Below, piece after piece: positions 1 to 5,450 of a stretch of DNA of 6,867 bases. How positions within the stretch are numbered: position 1 is the first letter of the stretch; every line of letters begins with the position of its first letter. The notes under the pieces were generated by a model. It was not told where the DNA came from, did no database searches, and worked only from the letters and a program-made list of their open reading frames with translations. The stretch is from an uncultured Bacteroidales bacterium (lineage in GTDB: Bacteria; Bacteroidota; Bacteroidia; Bacteroidales; Muribaculaceae): NCBI GenBank assembly GCA_900554715.1, contig USIN01000097.1, forward strand, positions 1-6,867, read 5' to 3'. The position numbers were made by a program, and so were the translations under genes.

Positions 1-339
1 GCCGACATGCGGCTGGGAGAAGCTGAAATAGGCTACTGGATCGGCAAGCCCCACTGGGGCCGAGGTTTTATACCCGAGGCTGTCAGGGTTCTGCTGTCGC
101 GAAGTTTCAATGATTTGGCGCTTGACGCGGTCTGGTGCGGATATTATGACGGCAACGCCAAGTCAAAACGCGTCTGTGAGAAATGCGGTTTCAGGTATCA
201 TCACACCAACCGTGACATCATCTCGCCGCTCGGTGACAGACGCACGGAGCACTTCTACATCATGACTAAAGACGAATACAATGCCATTTCGGCATCGTCG
301 GCAAGACAGTCTGACAAAGCCGACGCGGATACCATCTAA
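1..339 (+). CDS. GNAT family N-acetyltransferase (RimJ/RimL type), 5'-partial
   Basis: This is the C-terminal 112 residues of an acetyltransferase that would move an acetyl group from acetyl-CoA to an amine, probably in the cytoplasm. The frame is open at base 1, so the ATG at position 7 is probably internal and the true start lies outside the window. The acetyl-CoA pyrophosphate-binding motif is visible as HWGRGFIPEA (visible residues 18-27), preceded by IGYWIG. The second conserved block is GNAKSKRVCEKCGF (51-64), the usual Asn-x-x-Ser/Arg...GF pattern of Acetyltransf_3 proteins. A short Ser/Ala/Asp-rich tail (about residues 97-112) follows the fold and is probably disordered. The substrate cannot be told: ribosomal protein N-termini, antibiotics and small amines are all possible for this family. 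The phosphoesterase gene starts 23 bp downstream on the same strand, which suggests co-transcription. Family assignment is firm; function is open. Confidence 0.85.
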   Translation, partial: ADMRLGEAEIGYWIGKPHWGRGFIPEAVRVLLSRSFNDLALDAVWCGYYDGNAKSKRVCEKCGFRYHHTNRDIISPLGDRRTEHFYIMTKDEYNAISASSARQSDKADADTI

Positions 340-362
340 AATCATTACCGGATTTAATTGAC

Positions 363-1664
363 ATGAAACGACTTGGATTTACTTTAGGCAATGGCTTTAT
401 CGCACTCTGTATTGCCCTGTTTTCAGAAATGCCCCTGTTTGCGGAAGCACCTTGCACTGTTATAGCCAATCCGGGGGATGACGCCACGACGTCAGCCCGC
501 ATCAACTGGCACAGCGATCTTGGCGGACCTGCTACCTATTGTTTTTATACTACTGCTGACGATACCGACTGGTCGGACGCCCGGTGCATCGAACCTGTAT
601 GCGAGGAATGTGACGTTTACGACAATATGTATTCCAGAACTCCCGAAGGAGCGGATTTTTATGAAAGTGTACGTTTTGTCCGCAACGTAGCCGCAATCGA
701 CAGCCTCCGGTCCGGTACACGGTATATGTATCGTCTCGGAGAGAAGCCCGACGGTGAGACACGATATTTCTCGACCCTTCCTGACGACGGGACCTGGACC
801 GCTGCGATTATCTCGGATTTCCATTCCTATACTCCGCTGCCCGACCGGAAAAAAGCTGCCATGTCAATGCTCGATAAACTGAAAGATGTCAATGGCGGTG
901 ACTTTGACATGATATTGCATCTCGGCGACATCACCGCGTGGGGCGGCAGCTACTCGTTCTGGCGGACTTTATATGATGATCCCTATTTCAGAAACTATAT
1001 GTGGGCCGGTGTCAACGGTAATCACGACAATATGGACCGCACGAACAAACTCAACGGCAATCAGTTTTTCCGGAATACCAATGCCAATCCGTCGAACGGC
1101 TACGAAGGGCAGCAGGGCGTATGCTACTACACTAAACTTGGCGAACTGTTGCTCATTGCTCTCAACAGCGAGGCTATGCGTACAGACGAGGGGCTGGCCG
1201 AAGCACAGAACTGGGTCGCGGAGGTGATAGAAAACAATCCGTCGAAATATACCGCTGTTGCCGAACACTATCAATGGTTCTATGGCGAACAGGGAAACGC
1301 GTCGCAATTCTCGCGGTGGAACAACTTTTTTGACAGATATGAAGTGGACTTCGCTCTTGGAGCCAATAACCATATATACGTAGCCACACATCCTGTTATG
1401 GACGGCAAAGTGACTGAGCCGGGTCAGGGGACTGTCTACATCCAGACCCCGTCGTCAGATAACGAACGCGGTATCGGCACAAAAGAACTCACCGGCAATA
1501 CCGACCTCATAAAGTCGCGGTGGTCTGAAGGAAGTAATACCGTCGGAGCGTTGCTGATGAAGGTCGCCCCTGAGAACATAAAGATTTCGCTCTATGACCG
1601 CTATGGCAATCTGGTTGATGACAATGTTATCGTTCCAGGAAATTCGCGTAGGGCAGGCGAGTAG
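363..1664 (+). CDS. Exported purple-acid-phosphatase-like metallophosphoesterase
   Basis: The 433-residue protein is a calcineurin-type metallophosphoesterase expected to hydrolyse phosphate esters outside the cytoplasm; its substrate is unknown. Residues 1-29 form a signal peptide (MKR, then a hydrophobic stretch to about F20, with A27 or A29 as likely cleavage site). There is no lipobox, so it is periplasmic or secreted. Residues about 32-138 resemble the fibronectin-like N-terminal domain of purple acid phosphatases, with TSARINWHSD and LRSGTRYMYRLG. The catalytic domain follows: D152-F-H154, G188-D189, GNHD at 219-222, and a lone His at H302. The last motif, normally GHxH before a Tyr, reads A334-N335-N336-H337-I-Y339, so the first His is replaced by Asn. 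A small C-terminal beta region (about 393-425) follows. The ATG at 363 is chosen because it directly precedes the Lys-Arg of the signal peptide. It lies 23 bp after the acetyltransferase and is convergent with rubrerythrin. Confidence 0.88.
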   Translation: MKRLGFTLGNGFIALCIALFSEMPLFAEAPCTVIANPGDDATTSARINWHSDLGGPATYCFYTTADDTDWSDARCIEPVCEECDVYDNMYSRTPEGADFYESVRFVRNVAAIDSLRSGTRYMYRLGEKPDGETRYFSTLPDDGTWTAAIISDFHSYTPLPDRKKAAMSMLDKLKDVNGGDFDMILHLGDITAWGGSYSFWRTLYDDPYFRNYMWAGVNGNHDNMDRTNKLNGNQFFRNTNANPSNGYEGQQGVCYYTKLGELLLIALNSEAMRTDEGLAEAQNWVAEVIENNPSKYTAVAEHYQWFYGEQGNASQFSRWNNFFDRYEVDFALGANNHIYVATHPVMDGKVTEPGQGTVYIQTPSSDNERGIGTKELTGNTDLIKSRWSEGSNTVGALLMKVAPENIKISLYDRYGNLVDDNVIVPGNSRRAGE

Positions 1665-1853
1665 GCCGGCTGTTCTGAACATCTCTTGCCAAATCGGCGA
1701 AAGCTCTGAAATAGTTTGTGAATTTGCGGATTGGCGGCGGTGTCGAAGCGACAGTCTGCGTGCGGGGCGATGGCCGATGCGATAGATTGACCGTTAAACA
1801 AGATAGTTAGTGCTTTTGTAGGCCTCGAATGGCAGCCTAATCCGTTTCAAATG

Positions 1854-1870
1854 CTTGTTTATATAACAAG
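1854..1870. repeat. Short inverted repeat competing with the 12-bp hairpin
   Basis: CTTGTT (1854-1859) and AACAAG (1865-1870) form a perfect 6-bp stem around a 5-base TATAT loop. Its right arm uses bases 1866-1870, which are also the outer part of the left arm of the larger hairpin at 1866-1896, so the two cannot form together. The sequence ATGCTTGTT occurs at 1851-1859 and again at 1874-1882, which is why both structures exist. On a plus-strand transcript from the phosphoesterase the small stem would form first; on a minus-strand transcript from rubrerythrin the large one would. Whether this matters is unknown. Confidence 0.4.
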
Positions 1871-1896
1871 AGGATGCTTGTTCGGCATCCTCTTGT
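1866..1896 (-). terminator. Hairpin between convergent genes, likely rubrerythrin terminator
   Basis: ACAAGAGGATGC (1866-1877) and GCATCCTCTTGT (1885-1896) are a perfect 12-bp stem with a 7-base loop. It lies 22 bp beyond the rubrerythrin stop codon. On the minus strand the stem is followed by TATATAAAC, moderately U-rich but without a real U run; on the plus strand it is followed by CATAGTCG, which is not terminator-like. Termination of rubrerythrin, with some blocking of read-through from the phosphoesterase, is the simplest reading. The rest of the 254-bp gap (1665-1918) has only a weak TAGGC/GCCTA inverted repeat near 1819 and no ORF I can support. Confidence 0.65.
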
Positions 1897-1918
1897 CATA
1901 GTCGTGGTTGAAGGAATG

Positions 1919-2461
1919 TCAGAAGTTTTCGGCTTTGATTTCAAAGAAGCTCTGCGGATGTGCACAGACAGGGCATACTTTGGGCGCCGATTTGCCGACA
2001 ACGATATGTCCGCAGTTGCGGCAAATCCAGATGGTATCGCCTTCGCGTGAGAATACGATGCAGTCCTCGATGTTTTTGAGCAGACGGCGATAACGCTCTT
2101 CATGGTGGCGCTCGATGGCGGCCACGGCACGGAAGCGGAAGGCTATTTCGGGAAATCCTTCTTCATCTGCTTCACGGGCCATGCGGTCGTACATGTTGGT
2201 CCATTCGTAGTTTTCGCCGTCGGCCGCTTCGCGGAGGTTGGTCATTGTGTCGGCTATTTCGCCTCCGTGGAGCAACTTGAACCAAAGTTTGGCATGTTCT
2301 TTCTCATTCTGAGCGGTTTCTTCGAATAGGGCCGCAATCTGCTCATAGCCGTCTTTGCGGGCTTTTGATGCGAAATATGTATATTTATTGCGTGCTTCTG
2401 ATTCACCTGCAAACGCCTCTTGCAGGTTGCGTTCTGTTTTTGTTCCTTTTAGTTCTTTCAT
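1919..2461 (-). CDS. rbr: Rubrerythrin
   Basis: Rubrerythrin reduces hydrogen peroxide to water in the cytoplasm using a non-haem di-iron centre fed by electrons through a rubredoxin-like FeS4 site; it protects anaerobes from oxygen exposure. The 180-residue length is normal for the classical two-domain form. The four-helix ferritin-like domain occupies about residues 1-135. The iron ligands expected for the family can be placed at E20, E53 with H56 (ExxH), E97 and E100, and E117 with H120 (ExxH). The C-terminal rubredoxin domain has C147-x-x-C150 and C163-x-x-C166, followed by the usual HPQSFFE ending. All expected ligands are present, so it should be active. The ATG at 2461 gives the standard N-terminus (MKELKGTKTERNL). 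It is transcribed alone, divergently from the second acetyltransferase and convergently with the phosphoesterase. A -7 box lies about 55 bp upstream. Confidence 0.97.
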   Translation of the reverse strand: MKELKGTKTERNLQEAFAGESEARNKYTYFASKARKDGYEQIAALFEETAQNEKEHAKLWFKLLHGGEIADTMTNLREAADGENYEWTNMYDRMAREADEEGFPEIAFRFRAVAAIERHHEERYRRLLKNIEDCIVFSREGDTIWICRNCGHIVVGKSAPKVCPVCAHPQSFFEIKAENF

Positions 2462-2497
2462 TGGATTATGATGTGAAATTTAATAACGGGCGGAAAT

Positions 2498-2505
2498 TAA
2501 CGTTA
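2498..2505. repeat. Small palindrome in the rubrerythrin leader
   Basis: TAACGTTA is a perfect 8-bp palindrome placed just downstream of the predicted rubrerythrin transcription start (about position 2509 on the minus strand). Its position would suit an operator, but a palindrome of this size can occur by chance and it does not match a PerR or OxyR site that I recognise. Confidence 0.2.
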
Positions 2506-2515
2506 GCGTCCGAGG

Positions 2516-2523
2516 CAAAATTA
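2516..2523 (-). promoter_or_regulatory. Bacteroidota -7 box for rubrerythrin
   Basis: Read on the minus strand this is TAATTTTG, a match to the Bacteroidota sigma-ABfr -7 consensus TAnnTTTG. It would start transcription near 2509 and give a leader of about 48 bases before the ATG at 2461. I see no TTG or TTTG at the -33 position (19-21 bases upstream), so the promoter may be weak or activator-dependent. No Shine-Dalgarno sequence is evident before the gene. Confidence 0.5.
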
Positions 2524-2641
2524 GCTAAAGATTTCGTTACATCGCTTCCGACCGGAATTATTATTTCAGTAAAAAATGTTAAAGTTGAGTTTGGTTATAT
2601 CTGTTTTTATAACTCTGCCTGATCGTTTGCATCCGAATGTT

Positions 2642-2649
2642 TATCTTTG
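2642..2649 (+). promoter_or_regulatory. Bacteroidota -7 box for the second acetyltransferase
   Basis: TATCTTTG matches TAnnTTTG exactly and is the same octamer as in the higBA promoter. The expected transcription start is about 2656. The box lies inside the longest open frame of the acetyltransferase (ATG at 2637), which implies that translation begins downstream, at 2685 or 2703. No good -33 TTTG lies 19-21 bases upstream. Confidence 0.55.
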
Positions 2650-2684
2650 TAAAACTGCCGTCGAATTTCAGTCGGCTCAAACGA

Positions 2685-3149
2685 ATGCAGATACAGGTTG
2701 ATATGGATATTGTTGAGGTCGACAGGGATAAAAAGCGTTATCTCGGGCTTTTGCTTGCCGGTGATGAATCAGAGGCGATGATTGACCGCTATCTCGGCCG
2801 CGGCACTCTATATGTCGGCTATGTCTCTGGTCTGCCTGTGGCCGTCTGCGTGACGACAGATGAAGATGACGTCACGGTCGAAGTCAGAAACCTTGCCGTG
2901 CGTGAGGATATGCGCCGCCGGGGTCTCGGGCGACAGATGCTCGGCCACGTCGAACGGATGAATCCCGAGAAGACGATTATTCTCGGTACCGGCGAGACGC
3001 CGTCAACACTCCGGTTTTACCAATCGTGCGGATTCCGCTATACTCATCGCATCGTCGGTTTCTTTACTGAAAACTATCCCCGTCCTATAGTCGAGGAGGG
3101 GGTAATTTTGTGCGATATGGTATATTTTATGAAAAATGGCCGCTGTTAA
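2685..3149 (+). CDS. GNAT family N-acetyltransferase (YvbK-like)
   Basis: With the start at 2685 this is a 154-residue single-domain acetyltransferase using acetyl-CoA; the acceptor is unknown. The cofactor loop is seen as NLAVREDMRRRGLG (about residues 69-82), with the R/Q-x-x-G-x-G pattern. The second block is LRFYQSCGFRY (109-119). After it comes GFFTENYPRPIVEEGVILCDMV (about 125-146), an arrangement I associate from memory with Bacillus subtilis YvbK-like proteins, where a Phe-rich turn is followed by an Asn/Tyr and a Pro-Ile/acidic-Gly segment. The frame is open from an ATG at 2637, but a -7 promoter box sits at 2642-2649 and the extra 16 residues do not look like part of the fold. The ATG at 2703 is a second candidate. 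It is divergent from rubrerythrin and 65 bp before the CoA-transferase, which has its own promoter box. Confidence 0.88.
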   Translation: MQIQVDMDIVEVDRDKKRYLGLLLAGDESEAMIDRYLGRGTLYVGYVSGLPVAVCVTTDEDDVTVEVRNLAVREDMRRRGLGRQMLGHVERMNPEKTIILGTGETPSTLRFYQSCGFRYTHRIVGFFTENYPRPIVEEGVILCDMVYFMKNGRC

Positions 3150-3156
3150 TGCGGCC
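3138..3156 (+). terminator. Weak hairpin enclosing the acetyltransferase stop codon
   Basis: GGCCGC (3138-3143) and GCGGCC (3151-3156) form a perfect GC-only 6-bp stem; the TAA stop (3147-3149) is in the 7-base loop. There is no U run after it on the plus strand, so intrinsic termination is doubtful. It could slow 3' decay or partly separate this gene from the CoA-transferase. Confidence 0.3.
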
Positions 3157-3184
3157 TGTCTGCGCAGATTCTGACAATTCTCCG

Positions 3185-3192
3185 TATATTTG
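3185..3192 (+). promoter_or_regulatory. Bacteroidota -7 box for the CoA-transferase
   Basis: TATATTTG fits TAnnTTTG. It predicts transcription from about 3199 and a leader of about 15 bases. An AAGGA at 3204-3208, six bases before the ATG at 3215, is a plausible ribosome binding site, unusual in this window where most genes lack one. No clear -33 TTTG is present at the right distance. Confidence 0.5.
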
Positions 3193-3214
3193 TAAACGAC
3201 TTTAAGGACAATAT

Positions 3215-4528
3215 ATGGATAAAGAATATAAAGAATGCAGATATATGACGGCCGATGAGGCTGTTAAATTGGTTAAAAGCGGCGATCACGTATTTGTGCA
3301 GGGAAGCAGCTCGATTCCCGAGGCTCTGATTGCGGCGCTGGCCAGACGTGGAAGCGAACTCAGAGATGTCGTGCTTTATAACGCTTTCGCCATGGGGCGC
3401 CGCATATCGCCCCTGTGTGATCCGGCTCTCAAAGATTCGTTTCTCATCGACTCGTTCTTTGTGTCAAACGCTGTCCGCGGGTGGGTCAACCAGGGCTACG
3501 CCACCACGACACCGCGTTTTTTCGGACAGGTGCCGCAGCTGTTTCGCGACGGTTCGATAAAACTCGATGTGGCCTTTGTCAACTGTTCAATGCCCGACAA
3601 AGACGGCTATGTCTCTTTCGGCGTGTCGTCAGATCTCACGCCGTCGGCTGTCGAGGTCGCCAAAATCATCATCGCGCAGATTAATCCGCTGATGCCCTTT
3701 ACATACGGCGATTCGGTGATACATATGTCACGCTTTGACGCGGTCGTCAAGGTCGACGACCCCCTTGCCGAGACCCCTGACATTGTGCCGAGTGAGAAAG
3801 AGCTTTATATCGGCAAAGCCATTGCCGAACTCATCCCCGACGGGGCCGTGCTGCAGGTCGGTGTCGGCGCTATTCCAAACGCCGTGCTCCACTCGCTGTA
3901 TGACCACAAACATCTCGGCATACACTCAGAGGCTTTTACCGGCGGCATGAAGGGTCTCATCGAGGCCGGTGTCGTCGACAACTCGCTCAAACAGATTGAA
4001 CCCGGACGTTCGGTCGCCTCGCTTGCTCTCGGCACACGCGAGCTATATGACTTTATGGACCATAATCCCGCGCTGCTGATGCGCGATATCTCATGGGTCA
4101 ACGACCCCTTTATAATCGCCCAGAATCATAACATGGCAGCCATAAACTCATGTCTTGAGATAGATCTTTCGGGTCAGGTGTGCGCCGATTCGATAGGCAC
4201 CCGCATCTATTCGGGTGTAGGCGGTCAGCATGACTTCGTCTACGGCTCGTCGCGCAGCAGCGGCGGACAGTCGTTCATCGCCATGCTGTCGACAACATCC
4301 GGGGGGCAAAGCAAAATCAAACCCGTGCTCACCCCCGGCGCCGGCGTCGTCACCACGCGTTTTCAGACCAACTGGGTCGTCACCGAATACGGCGCCGTCA
4401 ACCTCCGCGGCAAGAATATGATCGAACGCGCCCGTTTGCTCATCTCCATCGCCGCTCCCCAGTTCCGCGAAGAACTCGACCGCGAAGCCTACGCCATGCT
4501 CGGCTACGCCTACCGCCGCTGGCGCTAA
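3215..4528 (+). CDS. Acetyl-CoA hydrolase/CoA-transferase family protein (Cat2-like)
   Basis: The enzyme should move coenzyme A between an acyl-CoA and a free carboxylate, typically acetate, in the cytoplasm, through a glutamyl-CoA thioester. At 437 residues it has the size of 4-hydroxybutyrate and butyryl-CoA:acetate CoA-transferases, and is shorter than the roughly 500-residue succinyl-CoA:acetate (Cat1) type. The N-terminal half (about 1-195) holds the first CoA-transferase fold. The second half has the glycine loop VGVGAIPNAV (215-224), the catalytic glutamate E239 in LGIHSEAF, the GGQHDF segment (336-341), and the family-typical EYGAVNLRGK (391-400). The LGIHSE context favours the 4-hydroxybutyrate/butyryl group, but the substrate cannot be settled from sequence alone. 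No dehydratase, dehydrogenase or partner subunit is adjacent, and none is needed because both domains are fused. The ATG at 3215 follows AAGGA by six bases. GC content is high, notably near the 3' end. Confidence 0.92.
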   Translation: MDKEYKECRYMTADEAVKLVKSGDHVFVQGSSSIPEALIAALARRGSELRDVVLYNAFAMGRRISPLCDPALKDSFLIDSFFVSNAVRGWVNQGYATTTPRFFGQVPQLFRDGSIKLDVAFVNCSMPDKDGYVSFGVSSDLTPSAVEVAKIIIAQINPLMPFTYGDSVIHMSRFDAVVKVDDPLAETPDIVPSEKELYIGKAIAELIPDGAVLQVGVGAIPNAVLHSLYDHKHLGIHSEAFTGGMKGLIEAGVVDNSLKQIEPGRSVASLALGTRELYDFMDHNPALLMRDISWVNDPFIIAQNHNMAAINSCLEIDLSGQVCADSIGTRIYSGVGGQHDFVYGSSRSSGGQSFIAMLSTTSGGQSKIKPVLTPGAGVVTTRFQTNWVVTEYGAVNLRGKNMIERARLLISIAAPQFREELDREAYAMLGYAYRRWR

Positions 4529-4544
4529 AAATTGTTGTGAGTCC

Positions 4545-4567
4545 GATTTTTTATTGATAAAAAAATC
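4545..4567 (+). terminator. AT-only hairpin after the CoA-transferase
   Basis: GATTTTTTAT (4545-4554) pairs with ATAAAAAAATC (4557-4567), leaving one extra A and a loop too tight for the innermost pairs. It begins 16 bases after the CoA-transferase stop. The stem is almost entirely A-T and therefore weak; it could be a poor terminator, or the A/T tracts could act as an upstream element for the higBA promoter next to it. Confidence 0.3.
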
Positions 4568-4584
4568 TTCACAATTTTGTGAAG
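4567..4584. promoter_or_regulatory. 18-bp inverted repeat, probable HigA operator
   Basis: CTTCACAATTTTGTGAAG has two perfect 8-bp arms (4567-4574 and 4577-4584) around TT. It covers the -33 TTTG of the higBA promoter (4576-4579), so a protein bound here would block RNA polymerase. HigA-type antitoxins bind such palindromes through their helix-turn-helix domain to repress their own operon. A partial half-site, TTGTGAG, occurs at 4535-4541. A second inverted repeat, TGCAAA (4587-4592) and TTTGCA (4604-4609), overlaps the -7 box. That HigA is the ligand is inferred from family behaviour. Confidence 0.6.
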
Positions 4585-4607
4585 CTTGCAAACTTTTTAT
4601 ATCTTTG
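4576..4607 (+). promoter_or_regulatory. higBA promoter (Bacteroidota type, -33 and -7)
   Basis: TTTG (4576-4579), exactly 20 bases of spacer, then TATCTTTG (4600-4607): this fits the Bacteroidota TTTG-N19/21-TAnnTTTG promoter in both elements and in spacing. It is the only promoter in the window with both. Transcription should start near 4614, leaving a leader of only about 11 bases before the toxin ATG at 4625, with no Shine-Dalgarno sequence. Confidence 0.8.
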
Positions 4608-4624
4608 CATCGTAACAGAAATAT

Positions 4625-4942
4625 ATGGTAGTCGAATTCGGCGAAGAATATCTGAGAGACCTTTATACGAAGGATGAATGTAGCGATAAGAAGCATCGTT
4701 ACAGAGCCGATATAATCAAACGCTATAGGAGAGCTGTCGATTATTTGAAATGGGCTTCTCGCAAAGAAGACTTGTTTCGTGTTAACTCTCTGAATTTCGA
4801 GGCTCTTAAAGGCGATAAATCGGGCCGTTTTTCAATTAGGGTCAACAATCAGTACCGATTAGAGTTTACTATGAGGGAAACCGTTGAAGAATCGATTCTG
4901 ACTATCTGTAATATTGTTGAACTCTCAAATCACTATGACTGA
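4625..4942 (+). CDS. higB: HigB-type toxin, type II toxin-antitoxin (RelE fold)
   Basis: HigB toxins are RelE-fold endoribonucleases that cut mRNA on the ribosome and stop growth until neutralised by HigA. This 105-residue protein carries the family core: SLNFEALKGDKSGRFSIRVN (about 55-74) followed by NQYRLEF (75-81), the LKGD...G-R-x-SIRVN-QYR pattern of the plasmid-maintenance killer family. A basic helical stretch lies at about 22-47 (KKHRYRADIIKRYRR). The C-terminus ends NHYD, fitting the His/Tyr/Asp-rich tail that holds active-site residues in characterised HigB, so it is probably intact. The toxin-first order and the overlap with the antitoxin are typical of hig loci. Sample stretches are about 37-43% GC against 60-68% at the end of the preceding gene, which suggests separate acquisition. 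The ATG at 4625 is the first after the predicted transcription start. Confidence 0.93.
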   Translation: MVVEFGEEYLRDLYTKDECSDKKHRYRADIIKRYRRAVDYLKWASRKEDLFRVNSLNFEALKGDKSGRFSIRVNNQYRLEFTMRETVEESILTICNIVELSNHYD

Positions 4943-5282
4943 CATGATTACACTACCGGGCGTTGCCCCTGACATGATAGCGAATAATTTGACTCCCTTC
5001 GAGCCGACACACCCCGGTGAGCTTATCAAGGATGAGCTTGAGTTTAGAAATCTTACTCAAGCCAGACTTGCCGAACTTATTGGTGTGAGTCCTTCGCTCA
5101 TTAATGAAATCATCAAGGGCAAGAGAGGTGTCAATACCGAGATGGCTCTATTGATTGAGGCAGCGTTGGATGTGCCGTCTGATTTATTACTCAATCTCCA
5201 GAGTGCCTACAATATGCAGATGGCTAAATCGGATGTCTCTTTTATGAAACGCCTCTCGTCTATACGCGCCGCCTTATTATAA
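4935..5282 (+). CDS. higA: HigA-type antitoxin, XRE-family helix-turn-helix
   Basis: The antitoxin binds and inhibits HigB and, through its DNA-binding domain, represses the shared promoter. With the start at 4935 it has 115 residues. The HigA signature THPGELIKDELEFRNLTQARL occupies about 25-45, and the helix-turn-helix TQARLAELIGVSPSLINEII is at about 41-60, followed by KGKRGVNTEMALLIEAALDVP (61-81), all standard for HigA. The tail (about 90-115) is helical and less conserved. The frame is open further back to a TTG at 4914, but the ATG at 4935 overlaps the toxin stop by 8 bases, giving tight translational coupling; an ATG at 4944 is another possibility. Its likely operator is the inverted repeat at 4567-4584. 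A strong terminator follows 19 bases after the stop. Confidence 0.92.
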   Translation: MTDMITLPGVAPDMIANNLTPFEPTHPGELIKDELEFRNLTQARLAELIGVSPSLINEIIKGKRGVNTEMALLIEAALDVPSDLLLNLQSAYNMQMAKSDVSFMKRLSSIRAALL

Positions 5283-5301
5283 AGGTGTATTACGGCATTA
5301 A

Positions 5302-5338
5302 ATCGGCCTGCAGGAAATTTGATTACTTGCAGGCCGAT
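5302..5338 (+). terminator. Rho-independent terminator of higBA
   Basis: ATCGGCCTGCA (5302-5312) and TGCAGGCCGAT (5328-5338) form a perfect, GC-rich 11-bp stem with a 15-base loop, followed by AATTTTATC. This is the strongest terminator in the window. It lies between convergent transcripts, 113 bp beyond the stop of the receptor gene on the other strand. On that strand the stem is followed by TTTAATG, so it may work in both directions. I see no other gene between 5339 and 5450. Confidence 0.82.
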
Positions 5339-5450
5339 AATTTTATCATAATATGCTAAATCACAGATATGTACCATGTTTTGTGAGAAAGTATTCTTCA
5401 ATGGTGATACAGCGTTGCTCTCGCGCTGAGGCCAGCCCCCTTTTAGCCGC

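Noticed and set aside
969..1391. 140-codon minus-strand frame inside the phosphoesterase
   Set aside because: It is opposite the catalytic domain that carries the GNHD and ANNH motifs; no independent signals.
1594..1801. Short open frames on both strands across the end of the phosphoesterase and the following spacer
   Set aside because: They overlap the phosphoesterase end, have no promoter or ribosome binding site, and show no family signature. A decayed gene remnant cannot be excluded but is not supported.
2282..2292. CCAAAGTTTGG near-palindrome
   Set aside because: It is within the rubrerythrin coding sequence and is explained by its codons; no reason to see an operator there.
2365..2622. 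85-codon plus-strand frame overlapping the rubrerythrin start
   Set aside because: It begins inside rubrerythrin on the opposite strand and covers the divergent promoter region; the hydrophobic N-terminal part is the reverse reading of rubrerythrin codons.
4148..4696. 182-codon open frame on the minus strand
   Set aside because: It runs across the CoA-transferase end, the higBA promoter and the start of higB, all well supported on the plus strand; its translation shows no domain.
4914..4934. TTG start extending the antitoxin by seven residues
   Set aside because: A rare start codon with no better upstream signal; the ATG at 4935, overlapping the toxin stop, is the more usual arrangement.
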